Shown one piece after another: positions 52,680 to 63,891 of a DNA stretch of 64,000 nucleotides; position 1 is the stretch's first letter, and every line of letters starts with the position of its first letter. A model generated the notes under the pieces. That model searched no databases and was not told the origin of the DNA. It saw only the letters and a program-made list of their open reading frames with translations. Source of the DNA: Notamacropus eugenii (Eukaryota; Chordata; Mammalia; Diprotodontia; Macropodidae); assembly GCF_028372415.1 (NCBI RefSeq), contig NC_092875.1:52266771-52330770 (forward strand). Reading direction: 5' to 3'. The translations under genes and the position numbers were made by a program.

Positions 52680-53515
52680 ATGCTCTGTAATTCCTTCATA
52701 TCCAATCACCAGTCTTTGGTAATCAACGTCTGTCTCTACCTCGAAGCCCTGACAGTGCTCTCCAGGCTTTTAAAGACTTTCAAAGATCCCCTTCTCCACT
52801 CTGATGCTGCCATCACTGTGTTAGAGGCCCTCATCACCTCACGCTTGGCTTACTGCAACAGCCTTGTGGGGGGAGGGGGGTCTGCCTGCCTCAAGTCTCT
52901 CCCTCTTCCAGTTTATCCTCCCCATTCAGCTATCAGTGATTTTTCTAAAGCATTACCCTGATTATGTCACCCCCATACTGAATATTAACTGCAGTGGCTC
53001 CCTATTGCCTGCAGGATCAAATATAGAATTCTATTTACTGATTCAAAGCCCTTCATAACCCAGCCCCTCCTCCCTTACCAGTTTTCTTGTACCTTACATT
53101 CATCTCCCTCCCCTACCCCCTCCATCCATACACTCTTAAACCAGTGACACTGGCCTCCTCGATGTTCCTCACACTTCATGTCTCTCACCTCCTGGGCATT
53201 TTTTATTGGCTGTCCCCATACCTGAAACGCTTTCCCTCCTAATGTCTTCTTCCTAAGCTTCCTTCAAATTCCAGGTAAAAAAAACCCTCTCCTTTTAGAA
53301 GAAGTCTTTCCCAATCCCTCCTAATTCTAGCACCTTCCCTTCCTTATTTCCAATTTATCCTTTCTATAGCTTGCTTGTACCTAAGTGCTTGCTCATCCTC
53401 TCCCTCATTAGACTAAATTCCTTGAGGGCAAGGACTCTCTTTTGCCTTTTTGTATCCTCAGAATTTAGCCCAGTGGCAAGACAGATCATAGGTACTTACA
53501 CTAGGAAAAATACAA
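52680..53515 (+). mobile_element. L2 LINE, long 3' segment
   Basis: 'aggccctcatcacctcacgc', 'gtggctccctattgcctgca', 'aaaccagtgacactggcct', 'cccagtggcaagacagatc'. One of the clearest L2 pieces here. Confidence 0.85.
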
Positions 53516-53559
53516 TAGATAATTTTTATTAGATAAAATGAAAAAAGCTTTTACACAAA

Positions 53560-53800
53560 TAAATCTAATGACACCAGGCAAGTTATTTAACCTCTGAGTG
53601 CCTAATTTCCCCATCTGTAAAGTGACCTGGATGGACTTAATGGTCTGTAAGGTTCTTTCCAATCAATTCTAAATCCATTATCCTATGATTTGGATTCAAA
53701 TCCTGGCTCTGCTCTCGACCACCAGTGTGGTCTTGGCCAAGTTACTTAACCAAAAGTTTCTTTATTCATCTGGAATGATTTTAGGGTGGGAATGAAGGGT
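53560..53800 (+). repeat. CORE-SINE fragments
   Basis: 53575-53690 ('cctaatttccccatctgtaa'); 53690-53765 ('ggattcaaatcctggctctg'). Confidence 0.6.
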
Positions 53801-55685
53801 TAGGCTGTCAAAGTCTCTCCTCATCCCTCAGATAATCCTGGACCCCCATCTGGCCTCCTAAAGTCTAGTCCAGGTAAAATGTAAGGGAAGCCTAGCTGGT
53901 TGTGGGTTTATCAGCTGGTCTCCAACGAGCTATCCCTCTCCTTTTTAAGACAGGCTATGTTTAGGAAGACCTTCATCCTTCTTCTCTATTTATCCTCTCT
54001 TCCCTCCATCCTTCCACAACTCCTCCTTGCACTCTCACTCTCGTTTCTACAGGTCATTTGCAGTCAAATGATAAAGAAAATCTAGGAAGCTTGAAAGTCG
54101 AGTCTAAAAATCAATAGTTTTGTTCAGGTTTTTCTTTTGCTTCCCAGGTTCTTGCTCTATGCCTCACAAAACTGTCTGCCCTGCCTCCCAAACTGGCAGC
54201 AAAGAAATACCAGGGGGGGCTCTGTACCTCCATTCAACATGTCAAGCCCAGCCACACTCCTCTTCTGGCTTGTCCAGGATCCAGACAATGCTGTTTTAAT
54301 TCCAGTCTACCCTGGATCCTCTGGAATCCCTGAGTAACCTGTCTTTCCTGGAAATCCAGAAATCTGGCTAGCAGCAGAAATGGGACTTGAATGAAGATTC
54401 TCCTGACCAGACTTGCTCAATGTGGCACCAGGGAACATGGGATCCATCTCCCAGTCATTCCACCACATCCACCTTGTGGGGAAACTGAGTTTCGTGGAAG
54501 TTAAAAAAGTTACTTAGTCACATAGCTATTCAAAAATTACTTTTAACTTTATTAAGCTTTATTGATATGCTCTTTCTTCTCTCTCCCCCTAACGCTGCTA
54601 TCATTTTCCAATGACTCTTCCTCATAGAATCCTGAGGTAGGAAAATTAAAGGTTATGTGTCAAGGGGCGCCCATCCCAGGAAAGTTTGTTTGTTTTTTTA
54701 AAATAAAGTTATAACCTTTCAGAGTCATATTTCAGTCATGGATCTTTCTTTTCCCACTAAATCTCTATGAGATCAAATTGGCTTCTTTGCCATTAGACCC
54801 CCCCCCCCCAGTTCATCTTGCTTTATGTGACTTTAAGAGCTTGTCTCTTGTGAATAACTGCTAGTTTTCCTTTATAGTAGCCACTTGTAATGGCAATCAG
54901 ATGAAGATCTTTTGCTGTTTTTGTTTGATTAAAAGTGCCTCTGATTGAAAAATATAATTAAAGATCTTTCCCACCCATGGATGGGCCTGCCCATTATGGG
55001 AAGATTTATTAAGGAGTTGTTTTGTAGGAGGGTCCCAAGTACCTTTTATCTTTTCTATTGAGGCACTGGGTCAGAGGGTTATGCCCTCTGGCTCTAAAAA
55101 GCATAAAAGTTTATAAATACTCTGAGGGTGAGGTTTTACTTTGGGGCTTAGTTTTTGTAAGAGCGTTTGGTCATATGAAGGCTCTGGGAAGCCACTAAGG
55201 AGCTCCCCAGCTTTGAGAACCCAGATGTCATGCTTCCCTCTCTAGTAATTATGGTCAGACAATTGGGATTGTCTGTTGAATTCAGGCACAGAAAGCCATG
55301 TCTGTTGACTTTTAATTTCTCTGCATTTTCTTTGAAGTTCAGGGAGCTGACTCCCATGAACTAGGTGAATGAGATATGTGCTTGGTTAAAGAAACTTGAT
55401 TAAAGTGATTGTTAACCCCTTGAAAGTTGCTTTCCTTTTATGAATGCAGATCTAAGAACCTGTGATCGTAGGCCCCCTGTGTATGTTGGGGTGCTTACTG
55501 ATACATCGCCCTCCAAGATATCTAGCCTGGCATATAGACATACTTAATAGCTTCCTTCTTCCCCTTTTCAGTTAAAAATCCTTTTGATTAGATTTTTGAA
55601 GCAAATTTGAAGGCAGATATATTTTTACTAATCCTTGTTAGAGACATTTCATAACTAGTGAGGAGCCTTCAGTTTCGTATTTTAA
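53801..55685. other. Long stretch without a confident repeat or gene
   Basis: About 1.9 kb. A T-run/A-rich patch lies at 54690-54705, and a C10 run at 54799-54808. No exon signature was recognised. It is the least repeat-like part of the right half. Confidence 0.4.
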
Positions 55686-55689
55686 ATCA

Positions 55690-55800
55690 TGGTCATAGGA
55701 TGATAGATTTAGAACTGAAAGGACCCTAAGAGGTCACTAAGTCAAACCCCTTTGTTTTATAGATGAGGAAACTGAGACAAACGCCATTCTCTGAAACCAA
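55690..55800 (-). repeat. MIR/Ther1-type SINE
   Basis: 'ttttatagatgaggaaactg' preceded by 'tttagaactgaaaggaccct'. Confidence 0.65.
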
Positions 55801-55864
55801 AGCACCAGTCATAAATGCTCATTTCATTTCCAAATCCTTTGCTTCCAGTAGACAGCAGTGATGA

Positions 55865-56125
55865 AAACATTGCCTAATCCCCTGAGATCTGCAGCTTCTT
55901 GCTCAAGATTTCTTCCTCTTTGGCAACATTTCCTAGGCTCCTTCTGGCAAGATCATTTGCGCCCACACAAGTCATCTGAAACAGGTCATCCTGTTTGGTG
56001 AGTCTTGGGAGGTCTCCTGTCAAGTTTTGGATATATTCTCCAGGAAATATAGAGGACAAATAGCTGCCTCTATATTTCTCAACAGGGAGCTGCCAACCAC
56101 TCCTACTCATCTCTTTTCCCTCTCA
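55865..56125 (-). mobile_element. Relic of a GDSL/SGNH-esterase ORF1 of a CR1-like LINE
   Basis: The minus-strand open stretch 56110-55874 reads ...FPGEYIQNLTGDLPRL then VGANDLARRSL. CR1-clade LINE ORF1 esterases have ...LPGARIRDVTERLPRL followed by HVGTNDTAR, the SGNH block III motif. Only part of the domain is present, the GDS block is not clear, and no reverse transcriptase is adjacent. It is most likely an old LINE fragment; a retropseudogene is the alternative. Confidence 0.55.
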
Positions 56126-56409
56126 CCCTTATACTGGAATGTATACACCTGACAGTACCTCTGGTTCTAGTTCTTTGGAGTCTAAGCTGCTAATTACTCC
56201 TCAGGAAGATCTCATTTTGGTTTCTTAGCTCCAACTATGTTTATTTACCCATCTTCCCTCTTTCTCCTGTGTGACATTCTTCTACGCTCTGGATTCCCCT
56301 CTGCTTTCTCAGATTAGTTTTCACACTGAAGCCTCTTTTATATTTCTTTTTAAATAAAAGGAACATTTCCTTCTTGATGGCCCAGAAAGTGTAAAGGCAA
56401 TCCTCTAAC

Positions 56410-56765
56410 TCCACTACTTTGTGGGATCATGGAATTTAGAACTGTAAGGGACATCAGAGACCGTCTAGTGCAACCTTCTCATTTAACAGATCAAGATACT
56501 AAGACCCAGGGAGATTGTCATCTTACAACATATTAGGCACTGTGCTAAGTGCAGGGGATGCCAATGGAAGCAAAAGAATTGATTCTCTGACCTGAAGAGA
56601 CTTACTTTCTGAAAAGGGAAAACTATACATAAAAGGGAGCTGTAAAAAAGTGTGGGGGGGGAGGGAAAGAGAGAAGGGGGCCAAGGCCAGAGAACCTGGA
56701 GAGGAATGAAGCCTCCAGAAGGAACTCATTAATGGGAGGAGACTATTGGGTGAGACCCAGGGAGA
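56410..56765. repeat. MIR-like SINE and family A fragment
   Basis: 56425-56525 is antisense MIR-like ('catggaatttagaactgtaa'). 56525-56760 is family A ('caacatattaggcactgtgc', 'gaagagacttactttctgaa'). Confidence 0.55.
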
Positions 56766-57585
56766 TTAAGTGGAAACTAACACCACACAAATCAGAGTTC
56801 TCTGTCCTGTGCCATTCCCTTTCAATTAAATGACACTGATTCTTTTCTTGGAGGGAGATTAGCTTATATTGTGAATATAGATAGTAATCATTTGGTTGCG
56901 GCAGAAATATAAGCAGCACAGCGTCACTGTAGATTGTTGTAAAATTTGACCTGCTTTTTATACTTAGGGGAAGTAAGCTTCTCAATCCTTGTCTTTCTAA
57001 GAGCTACTATGGACAGCTCCTCAAGAAGGTATTTGAGGGCACCTTCATCCACCTCCCAATCTGGCAACAGCATCTATCCTTATCAGTCATTATTTTTGCT
57101 CCATATGGATGGCGTCAGCCCAGTGCATTTGCCCTAAACTCTCCTCTGTATTTGGAATGTTTCTTCTACCATCTCTGCCAAAGAAATCCCTGAGGTGCAG
57201 GCTAACCCTCTTTAAAACAGTACTAGGTATAATGGATTTTCTATCGCTGCCTGACACATCTTCATGGAGGGGAACGAGCTGAGACCCACTTTCTTGCCTA
57301 CCTTTCTAGGCCTTGGATTGAGTGTCTATGTTTGTTGTATGACCCATAGCTGGGGTTGCAAGGCTGAGATGTAGCAAGAATGTTCAGGGGGTATTGGCTC
57401 AGAAACCCCATCTCCCCATCTTACCAAGTGTATGACCATGGTCAAGTCATTTAAATTCTCCCATTCATAGTTTATTAAATTTTTCAAGAAGAGGGAAGTA
57501 ACAGTCTTCCTGTAGGCTATCTATATTAGTATTAGGCTATCTATATTATATTAGTTAGACCACTCACAGAATCCTGGGTTCAGAT
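56766..57585. other. Unassigned, nothing recognised
   Basis: No confident repeat or exon. 57520-57560 has a short local duplication of 'aggctatctatatta'. Confidence 0.4.
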
Positions 57586-58165
57586 GATTTTATGCATACT
57601 GATAAGCCTCAGAGTAACCAGAATGATGAAAGGCCTCAAACTCATGCCACAGAAGATAAATTGCAGGAACTGCAAACATTTAGCCTGGAGAAGACTTGGT
57701 GTAAATGAGTCATGATAGCTTTCTTTAGGTTAATTGTAGGGCTAGTGTGAACCTGGGCAAGTCACTTAACTGCGTTTTCCTCATCTGTAAAATGAGCTGG
57801 AGAATGGCAAACCACTCCTGTAAAGAAAACCTCAAATGGGGTCACTGGGAGTTGGACACAACTGAAAACAATTAAACAATAACATGGAAAAGAAGGATGA
57901 GACTTATTCTGCTTGGCTCTATAATAAAATGAGGAGCAATGGAGAAATGGGCAGAAGTTGCCCAGAAGTGGATTTTGGCTTGGTGTTGGTTAAGAGAAAC
58001 AGCCTAACAATGAGAGCTGTCCAGCAGCAGAAAAGGTTGCCTCTGATTCTCTCTCATTGGAGATCTTTAAACAAAGGCTGGTTGACTTCTTTCTAGCTGG
58101 GTCACTTAATAACTCTGCTATAGAAGGAATTCTCTTTCAGGTATGGATTTTATTGGACAGCCTCT
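57586..58165 (+). mobile_element. L3/CR1 LINE 3' end split by a SINE
   Basis: 'gcaaacatttagcctggaga', then a SINE (57745-57880), then 'tattctgcttggctctataa', 'caatgagagctgtccagcag' and 'acagcctctgagatcctggg'. Confidence 0.75.
57745..57882 (+). repeat. CORE-SINE with RTE-like tail, inserted in L3
   Basis: 'aacctgggcaagtcacttaa', 'aaatgagctggagaatggca', 'tggggtcactgggagttgga', 'cacaactgaaaacaattaaa'. Confidence 0.85.
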
Positions 58166-58169
58166 GAGA

Positions 58170-58360
58170 TCCTGGGAGTTTATCCTCCAAGTCCCAACTC
58201 CAAACCAACCTGTTCCAGGAAGCCTTCTATAATTACAAAGCTGGAGATGATTCTTCCCTTCTGTGCTCACTTACTTTGTCAGTAGCCATCCATGGAGCCA
58301 TGCTGGGACTGTAGATATACATGGCCATACTTTATCCCTCTTATTAGACTATGGACTTGT
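58170..58360 (+). mobile_element. L2 LINE fragment
   Basis: 'aaaccaacctgttccaggaa', 'cttattagactatggacttg'. Confidence 0.55.
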
Positions 58361-58369
58361 TGGTAGCAT

Positions 58370-59065
58370 TTAGAACTTGGAAAGAGCCTTAGAGATTATC
58401 TAATTGAACCCCTACATTTTATAGATGAGGAAAACTGAGACCCAGATCAGGGAAGGGAATTGTACAAGGTCAAACTGTTGCAAAATCGGGATTTTAACCC
58501 AGGTCTTCTACTCCAAATCCACATTCTTTTCCCTCAACCTGCCTTGATTGTTTGAATGAACCAATCAACAATCATTTTTCAAAAGTAGGTACTATGGTGC
58601 CTGGCAGAGTCCTAGGCCTGGAGACACTAAGTGCTAAACGTAGTTGTATCTACCACTTATTACCTATGTGACCTTGAGTAAGTCATATAATCTCTGGGGG
58701 CCTCAGTTCCACTTCTACAAATGGAGAGGATTGGACTTCTGAGGACCTTCCAGCTTTAAATCCATTATTGTATAGTACAAGTGTTGTCAGCACTCCCTGA
58801 ATTTCAGTATCTTGGGACAAAGGTCCAATCACCCATCCCGTCTGTATTAACAGAATTAGCTAGCATTTACATAGCACTTTAAGGTTTGCAAGAATTTCCC
58901 ATGCGTTATCTCATCTATCTTCATGGCCACCTCCTACTGGGCTATGTACTAGCCTAATATTCATTCTACACATAAGGCAACTGAGGCCCAGAGAAGTTAA
59001 TCAACTTGCCAAAGGTCATAGAGGCAGAAAATATCAGAGCTAGAATTTGACCCCAGTCTGACGCT
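58370..59065. repeat. SINE cluster
   Basis: 58375-58540 is antisense MIR-like ('attttatagatgaggaaaac'). 58645-58780 is sense CORE-SINE ('acctatgtgaccttgagtaa'). 58850-59060 is antisense CORE-SINE ('ggcaactgaggcccagagaa'). Confidence 0.65.
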
Positions 59066-59069
59066 GAGC

Positions 59070-59400
59070 ATTCCCAGTTCCTTGCATTTGCTCACTGTAA
59101 TTCCTTTTATTAGACTGTGTCCCCCTCCCCCCCATCTCCCTTTCTTTAAATCCTGTCCTTCTTCAAGGTCCAGTTCACATGTCTTCCCTGCCAGGAACCT
59201 TTCCAAGATTCACTCTTAGTGTAAGGGCTGGCATTCAAACTTAGTTTTGACTTCAAGTGCTGTGCTTGCTCTGCTTTACTCTACTGCCCATCACATCCTA
59301 CCTTGTACTGAGGTAACTGTATGTAACTGCCTCTTTCTCTCTCCCTCATTTGACTGTAAACTATGTGAGGGTAGGGACCCTAGCTCTACCTCAAAGTGAC
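59070..59400 (+). mobile_element. L2 LINE fragment
   Basis: 'caaggtccagttcacatgtc', 'tttgactgtaaactatgtga'. Confidence 0.55.
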
Positions 59401-59414
59401 CCTTCATGGGACTA

Positions 59415-59668
59415 TCTCAGGAGGACAGCTAGGTGGTACAGTGGGTAGAGGCCCTGTAATTAGGAAATTCATCTCCCCGAGTTCAAATCTGGCCTCAGAT
59501 ACTTACTGGCTGTGTGACCCTGGGTAAATCACTTAACCCTATTTACCTCAGTTTGCTCATCTGTAAAATGAGCTCGAGAAGGAAATGGTAAACCACTCCA
59601 GTATCTCTGCCAAAGAAGCTCTAAATGGGGTCACAAAGAGTATGAAACAATTGGACAAAACTATCTCA
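59415..59668 (+). repeat. tRNA-derived CORE-SINE with RTE-like tail
   Basis: 'ggacagctaggtggtacagt', 'tggctgtgtgaccctgggta', 'ggtaaaccactccagtatct', 'aaatggggtcacaaagagta'. Confidence 0.85.
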
Positions 59669-59689
59669 GGAAATCTGTTACCATATTGG

Positions 59690-60300
59690 CCCAAAGGATC
59701 ATAGGGTCAAAAGATCTAGGTTTAGAAGGGGCCTTAGAGCTCATCTATAGAAACTTGTTTGACTATTTCATGCTCCTGCTCTGAAACTCTCCATGGCTTC
59801 TTATGCTTCAATGAAAGAGAAACTTGGCCTGACACTGAAGTTGATCTATAATGTGACTCCAGCCTGACTTTGCACCTGTATATCACATCATACTTCTTGT
59901 ATTTTAAATTCTAGTCAAACTAGACTATGAACTGAAGTCAGCATTCCACTGACCACCTCTGTACAACTGACCACCCCAACTCAAAACACTCTTACTCATT
60001 ATCTCTTCCTCTTAGGATCCTTTTCTTCCTGGAAGGATCAGGTGTTATATAGTCTTGTGAAGCCTTTCCTGCTTTCTCCAGTTATTAATAATCTTTCCTT
60101 CCTCAAATTATCTTTTTAAAAAAACTTATCTGTAGACGTATTGTTAACTCCTTCTCTGTATCATCCAGTAGATTGTTAGCTCCCTGAAGGAAGGAAATGT
60201 TTTTCTTTTCATCTTGATGTCTCCAGTACCTAGTCCAGGACCTTATTCATCCACAGTGGGTACTAAATACATGCTTATAATATTAATTAACCCTAGCCTT
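59690..60300 (+). mobile_element. L2 LINE 3' end
   Basis: 'tgaaactctccatggcttct', 'ggatccttttcttcctgga', 'gattgttagctccctgaagg'. The start overlaps a short MIR-like piece. Confidence 0.6.
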
Positions 60301-60309
60301 ACTAATCGG

Positions 60310-60580
60310 GAAATCCTTGGACAGGGAGAGTGATTTGCCCCACGTTGTAAGCATCAAAGTCAGGATTTGAATCAGACTTGAAATTCAGGGTTTGTTGTCT
60401 TAGATTACACGATCACTTTTGAGGTGAGTCAAATCTGCCCTGGGCCACAGAGGCAGAGACCTAACATGCTGGTGCCAAGCTATCATTATTATCACCATCA
60501 TTAGTACTTAGACAGCAAAGCACTTTACAAACATTATTTCATTTTTTCTCCTGCTGACAGGATACAAGGAATCACTGAAG
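60310..60580 (-). repeat. Antisense SINE fragments
   Basis: 'gagtgatttgccccacgttg', 'caggatttgaatcagacttg'; 'aaagcactttacaaacatta'. Confidence 0.5.
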
Positions 60581-60699
60581 ATCACCCATTCCACTTTTGG
60601 ACAGCTTGAGTTGTTAAGATGTTTTTCATGATATCAAACACGGATCTCTGGGCTCTGGAGGGCCTCTGAAGTTGTTAGTAGAAAGCTTAAAAAGTTCTC

Positions 60700-61070
60700 T
60701 AGATTCTATGGATAGAGGAATGGTTGAGGGACATATATACACACCATGGTTATTTCATGGATGTATTATAGACAGCAGCAGGGATCTTCTGGATTAAGCT
60801 TGGGCCAGAATTCTTTCTCTCTGAATGGAGAGAACCTAAAGTTGTCTTCTCATTGGGCTCTCTGGTTAGGTAGGTCTGTTTCCAAAAAGCCGCATTTTTC
60901 TCTGATACCCATCATAGGGAGGGTTCATTTTGGCTCCAAATAAGGGAAAACATCCTAACAAATGGAATCATCCCACATGGGAATAGGTTTTCTTGGTAGG
61001 CACTAGAAGTCCTCGAGTGGAGACTAGATGACTACTGGTCAGAGATGTTGTCCAGAGGGTTCCTCCTTGG
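60700..61070 (+). mobile_element. Probable L3/CR1 LINE 3' end
   Basis: 'gcttgggccagaattctttc', 'ccctaac'-type wear, 'gagatgttgtccagagggtt' fit the L3 end. Strongly decayed. Confidence 0.45.
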
Positions 61071-61074
61071 AGGC

Positions 61075-61295
61075 ATCTAGATGGTAGAGTGGATAGAACA
61101 CTGAACTAGAACTCAGGTCTTCCTGACTAGCTGTGTGACCTTGGGCAAGTCACTTCACCTCTGTTTGCCTTAATCTAGTAGAGAAGGAAATGGCAAAATA
61201 CTTCTGGTATCTTTCAAAAAACTCCATGGACAGTATGGTCCATGAAGTTATAACTTGACTGACTGGACATGACTGAACAAAACAAAACAATTTGT
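61075..61295 (+). repeat. tRNA-derived CORE-SINE with RTE-like tail
   Basis: 'gaggcatctagatggtagag', 'agctgtgtgaccttgggc', 'gactggacatgactgaacaa'. Confidence 0.8.
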
Positions 61296-61484
61296 AGGTA
61301 GGAAGAGGTACCTCATGAACTTTCACTCAGCTCTCACACTTGGTGATCTCACTGTACAAAGAATTTCCCTATCTATGATAGGACACAATCCTCTCATGTG
61401 ATTTAAAAGATTGGCTCACTCCACCCTGCATTGATGGCTGTGCCTAGGGAACAAGATCCCTGACCCAATCCTTCCCTCCTCAAC

Positions 61485-61915
61485 TCATCGTTGTTGTTGC
61501 TTAGTCAGTTAGCATGTCTGACACTTGGTGACCTCATCTGGGATTTTCTTGGCAAAAGATACTGGAGTGGTTTGCCATTTCCTTCTCCAGTTTTTTTTTT
61601 CCCTGAGTGTTGGGGTGGGGGAGGAGGGAAAGGGAACGTAGTCCGAATTAAGTGGTTTGCCCAGAGTCACACAGCTACTAAACCTCTGAGGCTGAATTTG
61701 AACTCAGGGCCTCCTGACTCCAGGGTCAATGCTCTAATCCACTGTACCACCTAACCAACCATCCCTTTCTCTAGTTCATTTTACAGAAGAAAGAAACTGA
61801 GGCAAACCAAAGTGACATATCTAGGGTCATACAACAGTAAATTTCTGAGGTTGGATTTGAACTCTGGTCTTCCTGACTTCAAGTCCAGCACCTTTTCAAC
61901 TGCACCACCTAGCTG
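61485..61915 (-). repeat. Nested antisense SINEs
   Basis: An RTE-tailed SINE begins at 61490 ('gcatgtctgacacttggtga') and is interrupted near 61590 by a T-run and a second antisense SINE (61590-61765, ending 'gtaccacctaaccaacc'). The first resumes at 61766 ('tctctagttcattttacaga') and ends 'gcaccacctagctgcc'. Confidence 0.8.
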
Positions 61916-61939
61916 CCTGTACAAATTACAGTATGTTAA

Positions 61940-62275
61940 GATTGTTGTTCAGTTTTTCCAGTTATGTTCAACAGTTTATGACCCTATTTGGTTTTCTTGG
62001 CAAAAAATCCTGGACTGTTTTGCTATTTGCTTCTCCAGCTTATTTTACAGATGAGGAAACTGAGGCAAACAGGATTAAGTGATTTGCCCAGGGTTAAACA
62101 CTGTTTATGTGTTCATAGGCAAGTCACAACTTCTCTGTGCCTCAGTTATAGAATGGGGATATTCATCACTATAGGACCTTCCTAGTAAGTGTCTAAGGCC
62201 AGATTTGAACTCAAGAAGGTGACTTCCTGACTCCAGATGGGGCACTCTATTCACTGAACTGTCTAGTTACCCCAA
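61940..62275 (-). repeat. Antisense SINEs, one with RTE-like tail
   Basis: 'gttgttcagtttttccagtt', 'tttggttttcttggcaaaaa', 'ttacagatgaggaaactgag', then a sense piece 62095-62170 and the antisense end 'gaactgtctagttacccc'. A composite of at least two insertions. Confidence 0.65.
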
Positions 62276-62279
62276 AACT

Positions 62280-62660
62280 CATCATCATGTTTCCACTTCA
62301 GGCTTTGACTGTTACCACCTCCTTCAGTTCCTGTCCTCTGCCTGGAGGACTGGAGGGTGATATACCAAACTCCTCCCAGTGTCTTCCTTTATAGAAACTA
62401 GACTTTTGGGCTCACTCCACTCTGCATCTGCTGCTTTCTGCCTGGTTTCAATTCCTTAGAACAAGATGCCCTCCATGCAAGATGCCCTTTGGGGCCCCAT
62501 TCCCTAGCCCAATCCCTGCCTCCTTTTGTGTGTTTGTCTCTCCCTATTAGACTGTAAATCTGATGGTAAAGGCTATCTTTTTATCAATTGTATCCCCAGG
62601 GCTTAACACAGTGTATGGCACACAGTAGGTGCCTAATAAATTTTGATTGGATTGGTTGGA
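62280..62660 (+). mobile_element. L2 LINE 3' end
   Basis: 'tctccctattagactgtaaa', 'agtgtatggcacacagtagg', 'tgcctaataaattttgattg'. Confidence 0.7.
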
Positions 62661-62794
62661 AAAGCTGAGATTAACTCCTCCATTTTATGAATGGGAGAAT
62701 TGAGCCTGAGGTTAAGTGTTTTCTCCAAATTGAAACACTCAAGGAGTATTCTAGGCTCTGATAGAAACTTTAGATCCTTACGGCATTTTTTTTG

Positions 62795-63030
62795 GGTAGC
62801 TAGGGGGTGCAGTGGATAGAGTGCCAGGCTTGGAGTCAGGAAGACTTGAGTTCAAATCTAGCCTTACACACTTCCTAGCTGTATGACCCTGGGCAAGTTG
62901 CTTAACCCCTTTTGCCTGTTTCCTCATCTGTAAAATGAGCTGGAGAAAGAAATGGCAACACTACTCCAGCATCTTTGCCAAGAAAATGACAAATTGGGTC
63001 ATGGAGAGTCAGACACGACTGAACAAAAGA
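62795..63030 (+). repeat. tRNA-derived CORE-SINE with RTE-like tail, near-consensus
   Basis: 'gtagctagggggtgcagtgg', 'agtcaggaagacttgagttc', 'tatgaccctgggcaagttgc', 'gagagtcagacacgactgaa'. The tail keeps the CACGACTGAA of RTE ends. Confidence 0.9.
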
Positions 63031-63109
63031 ATCTTTTAGCCCAGTTTCATCCCAGTGGCCTCAGACCTTTTAAGTCTTCTGAGGGACACACACAGACCTA
63101 TCCAGTGTC

Positions 63110-63480
63110 TGTCTAGTTTACATATGGACAGACACCTGGGAATGACTTGGATGGGGATGGGGGGGAGCTCATCCTGAATACAATGAGACTGTGTCCTACA
63201 GTGTGCCCAGGTCTGTGCTGGACAAGCTGGAGGCTAAGGAGGGGGAAACGGGGATGAAGGAAGAACATTCCCCGTCCTAAATGGGGGACACGAGACCCTG
63301 CAGAAATACAAGTCAGCATATAGAGGGCCACAGTGTAGGCGACTGTGAATATTGGGGGAGCTTTCAGGAAGTGAGTTAAGGACCTAGGCAATCATGGAAA
63401 GCCTCATGCAGGAGGTGGACCTGGAGATACTCTCCAAAGGATCAGGAGAATCTGGATAGGCATGGAGAAAAGGAGAAAAA
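63110..63480 (+). repeat. Family A-like internal segment
   Basis: 'gcccaggtctgtgctggaca', 'aatcatggaaagcctcatgc', 'aggaggtggacctggagat'. Confidence 0.45.
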
Positions 63481-63534
63481 AGGTGGTGAGGCAGGAATGA
63501 ATCTGTCCTGTGCCCTGTGGGAGTCCTGATGGAA

Positions 63535-63740
63535 AGTATGTTAGATTATGAGTCCAGAAAACCTCAGTTTGAATCCTGACACTTATTGTTTATGTGTTCA
63601 TAGGCACAGCACAACTTCTCTGAGCCTCAGTCTCCTCAGCTGTAGAATAGGAATATTTATCCATCGAGGACCTTCTTCAAGGTTGTGTGGCTCAGATGAG
63701 ATAGGATCTATAAAGTACTTTGCAACCTCTAAAATCCTGC
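63535..63740 (+). repeat. CORE-SINE
   Basis: 'agtttgaatcctgacactta', 'tgagcctcagtctcctcagc', 'tctataaagtactttgcaac'. Confidence 0.7.
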
Positions 63741-63890
63741 ACGTGTCAGTTTGAGGGAAAAAGCTTTAGACTTGGCCTTGGCCCGATAGGTCAATAGGTA
63801 GAAGTTAGACAGATTAAGGCTCAATTTAAGGAAAAGTATCCTAAAATGGAATGGGCTGCCCCTTCCTTGGAAGCCTTCATGAAGGAAACT
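63741..63890 (+). mobile_element. L3/CR1 LINE fragment
   Basis: 'ggtagaagttagacagatta', 'aaaatggaatgggctgccc', 'ttggaagccttcatgaagg'. Confidence 0.6.
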
Positions 63891-63891
63891 G

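Noticed and set aside
53801-55685. Host exon in the repeat-poor stretch upstream of CERS4
   Set aside because: No open frame with flanking splice sites and recognisable domain was found.
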